Assembly (NCBI GenBank): GCA_025345505.1
Contig: JANVCC010000012.1
Coordinates: 12,623,970-12,687,969 of the forward strand
Source: Todiramphus chloris collaris
Lineage: Eukaryota; Chordata; Aves; Coraciiformes; Alcedinidae
Length of the DNA stretch: 64,000 bases
Direction of reading: 5' to 3'
Shown here: positions 47,801-61,939 of the stretch, in pieces
Layout: every line of letters begins with the position of its first letter
Position numbering within the stretch: the first letter of the stretch is position 1
Translations under genes and position numbers: made by a program
Notes under the pieces: generated by a model
Seen by the model: only the letters and a program-made list of their open reading frames with translations
Database searches by the model: none
Told to the model about the DNA's origin: nothing

Positions 47801-48548
47801 GAAACAGGTTTCTTTTCCTCTAGCTAACATTTTAAGCCTTATTAGGGCTGTTTCTCTTCTAGGACAGTAACATAGCAGATCATGACAATGAATTGAATCA
47901 TACCATATCCAATACCCTACCAATCATTCCATTATGGAATCGTACTAATTCTGATTTTACTTTTTTTTTTTTCTTGCAATTTAAGAATTTAAAGCAATGG
48001 TTTTCAAGCTCTTTGAGTTGTGTTCTGCATGTAACAAAGACACTTACTAATAGTATACTAATATTTTGCACTTCCTTTTACCCTTTGTGAGATCTCATTA
48101 CATGCTACTCAGGGATTTGTAAAAAACTGCCATGTAGAAAGAGATTGCTACTGAACAGACTTGTTTGTTTATTTCTTATGTGTTCAGGTGATGTTTCTTT
48201 GGAATTTTGTTACTCGTTCATAATTTACCAGGGAAACTTTTGTGCCTTACTCCACAATACCACCACCAAGAAAGAAACTCATTGTCTACTCCAGTTATGA
48301 CTTGTCAAGAAGGGAAATTTAAACCACATTTTTACTGCCATTTAAAGGCCTTTCTGCCACATGAAAACACACAATGCTTAAGTGAAGAGCTAGGGTTTTT
48401 TGTTGTTGTTTGGTTGGTTGGTATTTTTAAAGCAGACTAATCTTGTTAGCTAACACAGAACTTTCATGACATCACCACAGAACAGTCACAAAGAATTTTG
48501 CAGGCTTCAAGGGATCCTACAATTTCTTGGCTTTTGTTTTTGTTTGTT

Positions 48549-48571
48549 TTTTTTTTTTTTTTTTTTTTTTT
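48549..48571. repeat. poly(T) run
   Basis: More than 20 T following (GTTT)n. Confidence 0.9.
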
Positions 48572-49894
48572 ACGAAGGGGATATGGTGGAGGAAGATAAT
48601 GAAATAGTTTTGAACATGTGTAAAAGCACATTCTTCAAAGTTAGAAAGGCAGCGTGGGAATAAAAATGATTTTCAGATAATTAAGTAATGGAACCTAGCT
48701 AGCATTTATAGGATAACTGAGAATCAACTCCTTAAAGTTAATGTAAGGGATGGAGCCAATGGCAAATTTCTTACTTCAATTAAGTTTAATTCAACTTTTG
48801 GGAAAGGCCCAAAATGAACATAAGTAAAATTAGGAAATGAGAATTTTCCTTTCCACTTTCCTGCCTTATCAGGAATTGCCTTACTATAGTTAATTTAATC
48901 TCTGCTGAGCTGTTCTGGGAAGCATGTGTGTATGCGTATGCATTTTCTGCACAGTAAGTATTTATGACAATTTAAGAAAAAAGCATTCTTGGCATTTCCC
49001 CAAAAAATGTTAGTGTTGAGATACAGCTGCATTTCTGTTTCTCTCTCAGATGGAAAATGGGATACTTGGTGATAGAGATGCTACAGACTTTCTATGTCAT
49101 TTTTGTGTCAAGAAATTACACCTTCTACAGATAAGACTTTTTTAAAAAAAATGTTAATATGCCCAGTTAAAACTTGTGTGTAACATATTTATGCAGGAAC
49201 ATTCAACATGCCTTTATTGTTGTGGTTCATGCAAAGAACAGCTAGGTGACTAGTAAACTAATTTCTTCCTTAAAAAATTAATTGGTGAAAAAAGGCTGTT
49301 TCTGATTCATGAGATACCACACTGCAGTCGACCTCTCGGTATTATGCCTTTTATATTGTTTTTCAGTTTAAAACCTAACTGAGTATGTTACAGCACCTAG
49401 GCTCCAGGTTTGCTCATTGCAGCAGTGAAAGCATTTTCTGTGGAGTTGTGGGATCACCCTCGGGATGTTCCTTTTTTATTTTCTTCTCACACGCTTATTT
49501 TGTTTTTACAATCAGTTTCACCAGGGTGACATTTTTTAGAATACTCGATTGCTGAGGCATTTACCTGGAACAGGAGACATGAGATGTTAAATATCTGGTT
49601 TGAATCAGTCATATGAACAATGTGAGGCAGATTTTCAAAACTCTCAGACAACTTCCAAAGCCATAAGGCACTAGCTCCACTACAGTGATCTTTAACTCTT
49701 TCAATATCCTTTATTTGAGCTTTTGATTTTTTAAAACACAGAAAAGACCAGAAAAACTTCTCCTCCTGCAGAAAAGGGAGTGGAAACAAAAGAGAAGGGT
49801 TGGAAAACTCTAGGGAGAGCCCATGTAAGATCTTATTTGTTGCTCATGCTGCTGCAAAGAGGTAATGTCTGCTTCTGGGAACCACCACTCTCTT

Positions 49895-49914
49895 CCCCCC
49901 CCCCGCCCCCCCCC
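49895..49914. repeat. C10-G-C9 run
   Basis: Two C runs separated by a single G. Confidence 0.95.
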
Positions 49915-50316
49915 ACTTGCAGTGAGTGCTTTCTGGCATCTCAAAGACAGTAACAGACTTTACTTTCTAGGGATTTACCACAAGCAGTGTAGGCAACAGA
50001 CAATTTTGCTTATGCCTTTAAGCTAGACCTGAATGTCTGAGAATAAATGTACAAGAGAACAGCTTCCACAGTGCATCACATGTTTAAAATGCAATCCTTG
50101 CTATAACATTGTAATAAATATGGTTCTCCTTGTTGGCAACTTAAATGAGTGGTATATGTGTAGACCAAAAGAAGGATTTAGTTGACTAAACTGTTTTGTA
50201 TTGATATTCTTGTATTTACTGAGGTTTTCTTTGATAACTTCAAGCTTTATAGCTACTGCATGGCTTCCTTACAAAAATATGTATAAGTAAGTATGAATAC
50301 ATACATATATGCAAAT

Positions 50317-50340
50317 GTATGTATGTATGTATGTATATAC
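50317..50340. repeat. (TATG)n microsatellite
   Basis: Tetranucleotide units gtatgtatgtatgtatgtat preceded by a degenerate ATAC part. Confidence 0.9.
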
Positions 50341-52497
50341 TTGAATTTCTTTTGCAGTATTCAGGAATATCATCTTCTGATATATGTTCAAAAAAGATGT
50401 TTTTGGATCTGCTTTCACAGTCAGAACCTATTTAGTGAATTTGTAATTGCATAGTAATATCCTGTGGTTCTTTGGGCGGTATTTGTTAGGCTCACACAGA
50501 GCTGGGAGCTGATTCTAGCTAGTACCCTGGAGGCTAAACACATCAGCTTCAGGATTTCCTGAGATATTAGTTAGTGCAGTGACTGAGAAATGAGATTTTG
50601 ATTTCAGAAAGCTTGACTCAATTCAGCAGTAAAATGTGGTATAACACTTTGTGATATCTACTCACTGTGCCACATGAACATTAAACTTCATTTCTACCTT
50701 CTAAAATTCTAAGGATGTGTATTATTTATAACTGCCAGTGGTCATGGTACTTAGTTAAATTTTAATCTTAACTAAAAATGTTAACATTGCACATAATTTA
50801 ATTCACAGTAATCTAATATTTCATATTTTAATTTCTACATTGATAAGCAATGTATTGCCTAGCTTTTCTGAATTTACATGTGAATGTGGGTAAATGATAG
50901 TGTTTCACCTGTGATGGCAAAATGCTATTTTGTTCCCAGCCAATAAACAATCATATTGATGTTTTAGTGTTTCTCTGATTATAATAATTTTTATAAAAAA
51001 TAAGATACCACAAACTGCTGCTGTCAGACCGTATTCTCTTTCCCTCATTTTTAATCAACTCATAATCATGAATACAGTAGGTATGCACTTGGTTCTCAAA
51101 TGTCTTTAAATGTACAGCTATAAGATGCATTCTATGTAAAGTCATTGTTTAAGAATTTCTTCCCATAATGTGCTCTTTTACACCCCCATTATTTCTTATT
51201 CTAACCTGTTCTCTTCTAAGATGAAGGTATTTTAAGCTACTGCTTTCAAAAAATGTCTGGGTACTCAGTAACCTGTCTGTCAGTAAAAGTGCAAAAGATT
51301 CATGGTTTCTTTTGAAATTGAAGCTTGTATTAAGTGTTTCCTTTTGAGAGGTTTTTTCAGTTGCTGTACAGTGCTGTGATTAACAGAGGTCAACAGCAAG
51401 ACCACATTGGTTTCATCTGGGTCTTTATATTAAAGAACCATTGATCACAGGCCTTTTTTCACCCCATTAGATAAGAATATTTTTGCATAAAATGCTATAA
51501 TGAATATAAATAGCATAGAGAGACTACTGTCTAGCTTGACTAGATGGAAGATTGGGCCACCATTTCCCCTTTTAACCTGTTGAAATCTGAGTTATTCATC
51601 CTATAGACCATTCTAGAACAAATCTGATAATCATCATGATTAGATGACACCCTCTTAGTTATATGGGGAATTAACAGAATGTTTAGTCCTTGATTTCACT
51701 AGCTCCTCATACCATTTAATCTCCAAGTAATGGAAATGCAAAACCTTTAAGTGAAGGCTAAGCTGAAACCTGTGATCCATCACCTTCCCATCCTAATAAC
51801 ACTCACTTTTGATTTAGTGTTTTGAATATGTTAGTTTGACCTTGCTTGTGGGATTTCAGCTCATCTAAAAGGAAGCTATAGGAGTCTCTGCTGGTTCCTC
51901 TGGTGCGCTGTTATGTTCCCCTTTCACGTTCCTAAGAAAATGACCAGATTTGTTTTCAGTTAATTGTGCTCAGTTAATTAATGAGTTGAATCTTGTGCTC
52001 TATCTGTGAAATTAATAAATGGAAGCCAAACTAATGAAGAGGGGCATTATTTTCTTTTTACTGTTGGGGGGAGGAAATAGATTATATGATAAAAGAAAGA
52101 ACTAGAGATTACTTTTCAGGTTTAGTGAAAAGATGACAATCTTTCCATAGAATAAATTGATCAAAGTTGTTTCATTCAAGAGATCTGTTAGAAAGTTTTA
52201 ACAGGGACACAATGAGTAGGCAATATTGGAATTTACACTTCAGAATTAAATGTACTGTGTGAATGTATTTATTTTATGATTATTTTAGTTTTGGGGTTTC
52301 TTTTGTTGTTGGGTATTTTTTCCTGTTTTGCTTTGTATTGCCTTGTTTTTAGGAAAAGTAGGTTATTTTGGTGCATTAAATTGCTCACAAACACTTTATT
52401 CAACTTTTCCACAATGTCAGTATTATGAATTGTTACTTTAAGGTTGTTTCAGCACCAATATAAAACCAGTCTTTCTTTCTTCTTTTTGGTACTCTAG

Positions 52498-52608
<111 letters not shown>

Positions 52609-55600
52609 TAAACCTTTATCTTTGTGGTAACAATGTGGTTTGGAAAGAAGTGCTTAATATTTGCTAATATAGACTAAGATGTTGTAATGGTAGTTTGGAA
52701 AGTAGTTAAGAAGATTTCAAATTCTGCAGAAAAAAATATTCAGTAGCTTTTATATATTTTTAGACTATATTGTGTCATATGAACTTGATGAAAAAAGAAA
52801 ATGTTAAAATCAGATATGTAATGTGGAATCAATGTAACAATTGATCTGCTGAAGGAAAGTTATTCATAGACTTAAAAGACTTTGTTGCAATCAGTGTTGT
52901 TAACATGAGCTACTAGTTTTATCTGTTTGCCTATATACTTAATGGTGTAGAATTTCTTAGAAATGAAGATCATGCAGTTTTTGGTTTAGGATAATGATTT
53001 TTGAAATACAACAAATACATCAAGCACACTAAATTTAATAACCATGAAAAGTGAACAGTAAAATGTGGTTTTGAAAGGGCTATCTGATACATGGTTGAAG
53101 AGTTTAATTCATAAAAAAAAAATACAGGCAGTTTTTCAGAAACCAAGCAGAGGGTGACATGTTTACCTAACATCTTTCATACTGTTACTATAGATGAATT
53201 ATCTTCATATGTAAATAAAGGGTAAATCAATACTGAAACAGTTTGGTGGTTTGGGGGTTATTTTTTTGTGTCTCAACCTGAAATTATAATTTTCCCCTTT
53301 TACTTTTCATTGGATAATGAAAAAAATTATAGGATACTACTTCTGCAAACTATCTTTCTCTGCAGCATTAAAGGGCACCAAGTCCTTAATGGAAGCATTA
53401 ATCTCATGTTGGTGGAATCAGTTAATTAGATTTATTGTTACTGGTAATTTCCTTTTTGGTATTGGAGTGGTTTAGGCAGCTTTTGTTGTACTGCTCCAGA
53501 AGTCTGGCATTGATTTCTTTTTTGTATTTTTTAAAATCTGTTTCTAACTGGATTTGGTTGGTAGTTGTGGCAGACTGGTGCTTAGGGAAGACACAGATCT
53601 TTACACACTTTGGGCAACAGCTTAAATAGTATCATGTATTTTCAGTGGATTATATTTTAAAAACATTGTGAAACATTATGTCTGAAGTGTTTTAGTGACT
53701 GGAAATGTAGATGGAGGGAAGGAAAATAATGAATGCCACTATAAAATGAGGTATTTTTCAACTGAGATTTGAGATTAAAATATCTTTTTAGTTATTTATA
53801 ATAAAATATATATATATAAAAAAGTAATATATAATATGTGTTCCAAGCAAAGGAGTTGGTGATGAGTTGATGTGTTTGTATTATGATGCTGAAGCTCAGC
53901 TAAATTTCCTAGATAACCTTTGAATGTATCTATGTTTGATTAAGATTTAATACTTATAAGATTTAAGTTGAGGCCTCTTCATCCAAATTCCATATAAACA
54001 TTATTGATCCTCTTAAAGTAACTTTTACAGTAATTTTTAACGAACTAAAAAAATAGCCAGTCATCAGATACCTGTTAGTTGAATATGACAATAAGAAGAG
54101 ATCGAGTTATCTTTGAATTTTATTTCATCATTTTTACTTACATCCTCTTCTTCTGATTAACTAGTGTAAGGAAAAGTGGTAAATATTTTATTTTGTATTT
54201 GGGAGAGTAATATAATTGCTGACCAGCAAAAGAACAAGAATACGATACTTTTTAAGGTGTCCAGAATATGTTCTCATCCTGATTCTGTAATAAAAAGGAA
54301 AAAATGCAATGAAAATCTTTGGATCAACCTTACTGTGAAATGGTGGTTTCACATGAGATCTGCTTCTCTTGTATATAGCTTTAATTAGCTGTATTGAACT
54401 AAGAGGGCTATTTGTCATACTGTATGTGCAAAGCAGACTGATTTACTGATATCTCAGATTCTGCTGCCTTCGGTCATGTTGGACTTTAGACTGTGGTTTA
54501 GTTTGGCTTGACTTGACTTGTTTTTTTTACTTTACTGAAGTTTTAGCAAAACATGATTCACTTATCCATACTGTGAAAACAGAAATTGTTTCCTAAAACT
54601 AACGCAACTTACATTTGGAACGAGAAAAAAAAGAATCAGCATGGAAAATGGAAAATAGAACTTTTTGTGCGAACATGTTAACCAGAGTCAGAGGATGGTG
54701 AGAACATGGTTTACATTTCTAGTCTGTTCAACTTGTGAGTTCACTTTGTCCTTGAAATATCAATATTAAAGTATCAAAATAAAGATGTTGGCATATTTTT
54801 ATGCTTATGAGATGTTATAATGATAAATATGGGGTAGTAGTATCCACCTTTTAGGGATGTGTTGCTTTTATTTACTTCCTTCTCTGTTGTGAATTAAAGG
54901 AATACATTAAAAATAAAGTTGTTGTTGCATAAATATGCTAAATAGTTTTCCTAATTGTGACTTGTTTCTTCTCATTGACTTTTACTGAGGTTATTTCAAC
55001 ATAAAACCACAAATCTCGTGTTCTTTATCTATTTAACCTCAGTATTTTATGTTAAAAAGGAATCTATCCTTGGAAATAAGTCTATACTGTCATTTGGATT
55101 TTTCCTAGTAGAGTCTTATAAGTTTCTTATAAGCTGTGCTAAAAAGATAGTGATTAATAAAAGTATGAGTTTCTCCATCTGTTAGAAATACATTTCCAAC
55201 CACTTCTCTGATATGTCGAGTACACGAAAACCTCTCGGAAAGTCAGTAAGGATTCACAGCAGGCCGAAAATGTGAAATAATTTGTAGGATCAAATTCTGG
55301 TTTATTTCTAATTATGAATAACAATTCTGACCATGTATTTGGTTTCAGGACTGAAGTTATATCAAATAATCAGCTATATGTGTAAACAATTGGGATAAAA
55401 TAGTATTCCTGACTTTGTGTTGATTGAAAAGCAGGTTAAAAAAACATTGCAAGAGAAACCTTAGTTGTACTGTGTTGGATTAAATCTCTGATCATGGGAG
55501 CTGTCATTATGCAAAGCACTTAAATGGCATTACTTAAAGGCAGTCCTTGAATCTTTCTACTACTGTATGCTATTCATTAGTTAAATATAATACTATAGAG

Positions 55601-56918
55601 TATATAGGGAAGATTATTTATCAAAAACTTATTACATTAGCAGGAAAACATGCTTTAAATTAGCTTCCTGTGTGATATACCTGTTCATCACATCATCTCT
55701 TATGTTTGATTCTAACAGAAGATACATCCTTTTTCTTTTTTTTCAGTTAATATTTTGAATCATTTATGTAATACAATGAACAGTTTCAAATTGCTTTTCA
55801 ATGTAGAATTGATTTTATTTTACATTTAAAGCATGTAATAACCGTGTTCATTATATAAAACTGGCTGGTTGATCACTTTCAGTAACAATTCCATTAATAA
55901 ATACAAATGATGGAAGAAACTTCTTCCTATATCCATGTAAGTAAAAACTAAATTAGACTTAAGCACACCTAAACTTCTCCTGTCAACTATAGTTGAATGC
56001 ACAGCACCTACAAGCTGTACTGCCTTCTCAAACAAGCAACCAAATATCCTTTGCCTTAAGCTTTGCTGTTCCAACCACTGACTTCAGAAAGGTGTAGAGT
56101 TGTTAACTTGGTATTTCAGGTGTTCAGTGAAGTCCCCTCTGGAGAGGCTTCAGAACCTGCAACAGTAACTGTAAAGATGAACTTTCACATGGCACATAAC
56201 GGATATCAAATGTGAACTGCTAAATGGGAATCTCACTCTTGCACTGCTTCTTGGCTTTTTGAAATAAAGCATCTCACTTCATGAAACAATTCATCTGTTT
56301 GATCACCATATCCTGCTTGGTACAAAGGAAGAATAAATACTTAAAACCTGAAAATTTTTATTTGTTCAGCCCACAGCACATGGTTTTACTGGAATAGGCT
56401 TAAACTTCAAAAGTGTAGGAAATAATACTTGTTTTTAGCATGATGCCAAACTTCATATAAATGTGCTTAAAAAGTGTGCAGATTTACTTTTTCACAGTCC
56501 AATGAGTGTCTGTTGTTCAATACAATCCATGATATTATTTTGAAAACTTCATAGTAATGCATTTAGAAATGTTTTCTTTTCAGTGGTTTTTCCTGAAATT
56601 ATAGTCTTACTTGTTTCATAGTTTGAACTAAATTGTAGGGGTATTTTGAGCCACATGGTTTTACAGCCTTAGAAACTTAGGTTTCTTAAAGTATGTTCTT
56701 ACCAGGTTGAATAGTATTTGATCACTTATGCGTGGTGAATAGAGTTTTTGCTTATGAATTATGTAATATTTATCAAAGAGGAAGTAGGTTAGGAGTGTGA
56801 GCCTCATGCTGATTCGTACAGATTTTTTTCCCTATAACGTGTGTTAAATAGAATACTTGAACACTGCATTGCCATCTGGTGGTTTTTTCTAAGGATGCTG
56901 AATAGAAAAAGGAAAGAA

Positions 56919-56921
<3 letters not shown>

Positions 56922-56971
<50 letters not shown>

Positions 56972-57050
56972 AAATTATTTTTTAAAATATTTTAAAAAAA
57001 AAAAAAATTTTATTTTTTTTTTTTTTTTTTTTTTTAAATAAAAATATAAA

Positions 57051-57094
<44 letters not shown>
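56922..57094. repeat. T46 ... A42 inverted low-complexity tract
   Basis: 46 T (56922-56967), then about 85 bp made almost only of A and T including T23 (57013-57035), then 42 A (57053-57094). T and A tracts can pair to form a long hairpin. There is no retroposon body on either side. Confidence 0.95.
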
Positions 57095-57096
<2 letters not shown>

Positions 57097-58284
57097 GAAT
57101 TATGACTTGATCAGTATAGTTAGACACTATTACTGTAGTGTTTTTTTATATACTCACATTTCCTAACTGCAATCTAGTCTTGCCTTGTATCAAAAAAAGT
57201 GAGAGTTGTTATTACTCTCTGTAGTTCTCTGCTTTTCTACAGGTTATTATGAATTATGAGTTAATTAATTATCATTCTGTGTTTAGTTCTGCTGTTGTGA
57301 ATGGAAATTTTCTTTTTTAGGTCAAATTTATTCTATGATGGAATAATTTAAGTGGAAGAACAGTCTTTATCATGATGGGTTATTCGTATATGTATGAGAT
57401 CCTTCACATCATTATGATGAGATTAAAGTCTAATGATGTATTGTGTCATTTATCAGAAGATTACTTCTCTTTTTAATGTCTAGCATATCTGTGCCTTAGC
57501 AACTCTGAGTGAATACAGATGGTTCTACTTGTACTTGTATGGAACATCAACATTACAAAAAAAAGGAAGTAAAGAGCTTTGACATTGCAACATTGGTATT
57601 TCTGAATTTTATTTGATTTTGTAGGAGCAAAAGATGAGTTTTAACTAGGTAAAAATAATACAACTTCTTTGTTGTTCTAAAACTAGTGGAATTCTGAGGA
57701 ACAAGCTGGAAATATAAAATCTCGAGCAGTTAGTCTGTTTGACAATTCCACATTCTTCAAGAACTATAAGCAGACATTTTTCTAAATTATGGGCCTATAT
57801 GAATTATTTCTTAGGTATAAATATTTTATCAAATAATATCATAGATATAAAGGATATCTCTGCACAAACAAGACAGTTTAATTTTCAAAAATATTTCTTT
57901 TAACTGTAAAAGAAACATGTGATCTGTGTAATGTAGGACTTAACTTTAACAAAGCCAAGATTTCACATCTCATGACAAATTTCATAATAAGAACTCAACA
58001 AATTAAAAAAAAAAAAATCCATGGAATGAAAATTCCTCACTTGTGCTATATGTAAGGAATATATCACAGAATTCAAGACAGTTCAAGAACTCTTTTCAGG
58101 TAGGAAGAGCTTCTGAATTTAGTTTTCTTGTTTGTTCCTAATAATGGAATTGTCACTATTTTATAGAAAATAATTTAATATCTATCTAGAATGCAGCTTA
58201 TGTGACAAAAATTCTTTGAAAAATTACACACAAGTGCAGAGGCTTAGCAGAGGACTAGTACCTAGTATTTGAGTATTTGTAGTT

Positions 58285-58312
58285 TTTATTTATTTATTTA
58301 TTTATTTATTAC
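58285..58312. repeat. (TTTA)n microsatellite
   Basis: Seven tetranucleotide units. Confidence 0.95.
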
Positions 58313-58589
58313 AACCCTTCTGTGTGAGACTTAGTGTCCTAAGTATATAGTACTACATAAATCATAAATCATCCTATTCTTCTTAGTGTCTTTCCTTCTG
58401 TGATGCCATTCTCTTTTTCATTATGCCCGTGTTTTGACTGCCTAAGTATTTTTTTCTGGTCTTCTTGTCAAAAGGTAATTAGTTGATTCATGTCATATTT
58501 GATCTGATAACACTGAATAGTAATCAGGTGGTTTAAAAACATAATGAATAGACATATATCTGTTGTGCTTTTTGTTTTACCATTTAAAG

Positions 58590-58670
58590 GCAGAACACTC
58601 ACATATACAGTACTCCGAGTACATTGAGCTTGGAGCAACGCATTTACAGCAATTAAAGGATGTGCTTCTT
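58590..58670 (+). other. candidate coding exon, 81 bp, weak
   Basis: Acceptor ttttgttttaccatttaaag|G and donor CTT|gtaagc bound 27 open codons reading AEHSHIQYSEYIELGATHLQ then QLKDVLL, with phase 0 at both ends. This does not match the phase 2 end of the candidate exon at 52498-52603; joined directly, the frame hits a TAA. They could belong together only with another exon between them. The acceptor's pyrimidine tract is interrupted and no family is recognised. Confidence 0.22.
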
Positions 58671-60324
58671 GTAAGCCACAAGAGTTTGTGTCAACTGATA
58701 TTAATGGCCCCTAGCTGTTGTTTTCACTCTGTTGCAGAATGTTAGTTTTCCATTATTAATTGATGAGGCTTGTGGCTTGTTGAGTGGTTACACAGAACCT
58801 GAAATACTATTTAGAATCTATGTCAATCTGATGTACAAGATTAACATCTATGAGCAAAGACGTATGTATCTTTCTTTTTGTATTGGGGCGATGGGAATAT
58901 TTTTGCATCATGACCTAGTTAAGAAATCCTTTCATACAAGGATTGTTTAAAAAAATTTTTTTTGAATTGACATATATATATACAGTCCTGTTTGTGGTTG
59001 TAGCTGCGGGACTGAATGGGTAAAACTCAGTGAAACATTGTTCTTTTTGAGGCAGAAGAAAGAGAAAGATGAGGGGAAATGTTTACAGTTAAAAGTACAA
59101 TGGAGATAGAGAAATCTCTGCTGCTCATTCTCAGGCAACATTTTATGTCCTGATCTATTAATTTCTTCCATATTGTTTCTATTAATGATAATATCTTTCT
59201 ACTTTTTATCCTAAGAATAAAATATGGTTTAGTTTCCTTTTTGCATGGTTTTTTTTTATTCTTATTGAAAGACAGTTGTTCCTCCTCATTTTAATGGGTA
59301 GTAGAAATGAATAATTTTTATTTTTAATGTTAAAACCTTCTCTTCGTAGTTGAAGAATGAATTAACTGGGTGTATCCACTTTCTTCGATTTTGCCTAATT
59401 ACTTTACAAGGTATACACCTTGTGTAGTGTGTGTCAGAGGGAGAGGGTGTTATTTGCTTTCTTACTTGCACATGTCTTTTAAAGACAGAAAATCTTCAAA
59501 AAGAGTATCCTTCAATATGTAGTAATGGGGTCAACTGAGATGAATGATTTCTTATGCCTGCTGGGAGGGAGGTCTGAACGGTCTAGAGACTGTGTAAATG
59601 CTCTGCCTCCTTCAATGCTTTCACTCTCTGTGCTGAACTTTTGGTTTCTATCTGACAGAACCATGAGGCCTCCTGGAATTAATATAGCCCACAGAAAAGT
59701 TTTACAGCTTGTGTTTCTACATGGCACAAAGATGTTAAAAGAGCTGTAAGTGTCCTTGAGCACCTTAATTATACAGCAAAAGTATCCATATCCCCATGCT
59801 GCAGCCAATTCTGGCAGAGCCATTTATGCCAGTTTTGATATGATCCTCACCTTCATTCTTAATTTATGAAGAAACAAATCCACCTGATTATTGCTAGGAG
59901 AAAAGGCATGAATACTGGAAGAAAATAGGAGTTAACAATTGATTTACTTAGCTAACATTTTGCATATTCAAGAAATTAGAGTGTTCCTTTAGTATATGGT
60001 TTTGAACCTGTTTTTTTTGGTTATGCAAACAATATATGGGAAGCATATATTATTCTTTTAAATAATTATTTAAAATACTTCATGTTTCTTTAGCTACATA
60101 ATTTTGTATGTGATGCATAGTTTTAATTTGAAAAACTCTGAAGAATAATCTTATTGGAAAGAATACCAGTTTTGTTAGCGAGCTTAAATAGATGCTTGGC
60201 AAAGGTTCAGCTCCAATGGTCTCTATTTTTTTAATCTAAGGACACTGTTTAGTATGTCAGATGAATAGCAATGATGCAGAATGTTTACTGTAGGGGGGGT
60301 GGGGGCTATGAAAGCAAGAAAGCA

Positions 60325-60434
60325 AGGGAAGGAAGGAAGGAAGGAAGGAAGGAAGGAAGGAAGGAAGGAAGGANNNNNNNNNNGGAAGGAAGGAAGGAAG
60401 GAAGGAAGGAAGGAAGGAAGGAAGGAAGGAAGGA
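60325..60434. repeat. (AAGG)n microsatellite with 10-N gap
   Basis: Near-perfect tetranucleotide repeat of about 110 bp, interrupted by 10 N at 60374-60383. True length is unknown. Confidence 0.97.
60374..60383. other. assembly gap, 10 N
   Basis: Ten N inside the AAGG repeat; the assembler could not resolve the repeat length. Confidence 0.98.
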
Positions 60435-61788
60435 GCGAGCACAATTCTGTGCTCCTAGAGGATTTGGGCAATAAAGAATTATTACATTGCAAGCATAGAT
60501 GCTGTGTGACACATTACTTATTTTGAAGACACTATGAAAGCAGTAACTGTTACTTGTCCTGTGAGCATTTACAAATAGGATGGCTGGCATTTTAAAAATA
60601 GTTATATGACCTTTTGTTGTTGCTCAGATCCATTCTGATAGTTTTCAGTGTCCTGGGAGATGGTGGATAATACTGCAGTGTGTGAAAAGCCTGTGTGGTA
60701 GTAGCAAAGGGTCAACGTTTTATAGTGTGTGATACATGTTAAGAAATGATGACGATAGCAAAGGAGACAAAACAAAATCTAAAAGCAAAAGGACAATAGT
60801 AGATATTCTTACATAGTTCAGTCATTGAGTTTTAGTAGCTGTTTAGAATGACTCACTGCTTCCACAGTCCATATTTTCCCTGGGGAATGGTTAGCAGTAG
60901 TTTCACTACTTTACATCTGTTGGCAAATGGCCTGGAAGATCTAAAAGAACAAGAGGACTTTGATCAGAAATAGCTGTTGCAGATATTTATTTATTTGAAT
61001 ATTATACTGAATTTTATGTAGAATCATGACTATGGAGAACATGACACAAAAGCCCCTCAAGGACAAGTAATGGACATCTGATAGATTTGTCTTTTTTATT
61101 TAAGTGTACTCAGTTGTGAAATATTATTAAAATACAGAAATAAGAGCTGTGATAATGTTTTTCCTCTTAGAATATGTTTAGCTGCTACACTTAAAGCAAA
61201 AGAAAATTGATTAAATCTATCCTAGATTAAAATACCTAACTGATTTGTTCTTTCTGAAAGATGGAGGGAGAAAGTGCTGTCATTGCTACATACAGATATA
61301 TGGGAAGCAACTTAGCATGAAAAGAGAAGGTCGTCCTTTAGATTGCAGTACTGAAATCTTCAGCCACTCTTTCTCAGTCTTGTTCTTGCTATTACAGCCT
61401 TTATTTCAAATGCAAAATGCACATAGTCTGACATTACTTTAAGATTTATCTTTTTATCTGTTTTTAAAAACAGGTTTTTTGCAATTATAAGGAGAATTAT
61501 CAGACTGCTATAATGGTAAATTACAACACAGTTATGTTAGTTGAAAGATGGATGCTACTATAATTTTATTGCTTTGCTCTGAACGCTTAACTAATTTTAG
61601 GAAATTGTCAGGTGTACAGATGCAAAGCAGACAACTGTGTTGAAACAATCTGGAAATTCATTTGAAGTAGCCCACTTCCACAAATGACTCTTTTTCATCC
61701 TTGTCAAAAAGGGAACAATTTTTATTCACTTTTACATAAATTTTAATTCCAATTAAAATAGTTACAATTGATAATTACAGTTTTAATT

Positions 61789-61935
61789 ATAGACTCATTT
61801 AGGTTGGAAGGGACCTCTTAAGATCATGTAGCACAAGCCCTCTGGTCCAAGAAATGTCAGCTATAGCAGGTTGCTCAGGACTGCGTGCACTTGAATTAAG
61901 TGCTTTCAGGACTGTTCTTTAAACAATTTTTTAAA
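61789..61935 (-). mobile_element. old CR1 3'-end fragment, minus strand
   Basis: Begins with a degenerate tail (agactcatttaggttggaag) and then ggacctcttaagatcatgta and gctatagcaggttgctcagg, the pattern of an older CR1 subfamily. Similarity fades after about 61890 and the right limit is uncertain. It is far more diverged than the copy at 63381. Confidence 0.7.
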
Positions 61936-61939
61936 AGGG

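Larger units (their letters stand above)
41769..52497. other. long non-coding stretch
   Basis: About 10.7 kb without a recognised gene or named mobile element. It includes a GC-richer block (44360-44830), a poly(T) run (48549-48571), C-rich runs (49895-49914) and a (TATG)n repeat (50317-50340). Confidence 0.6.
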
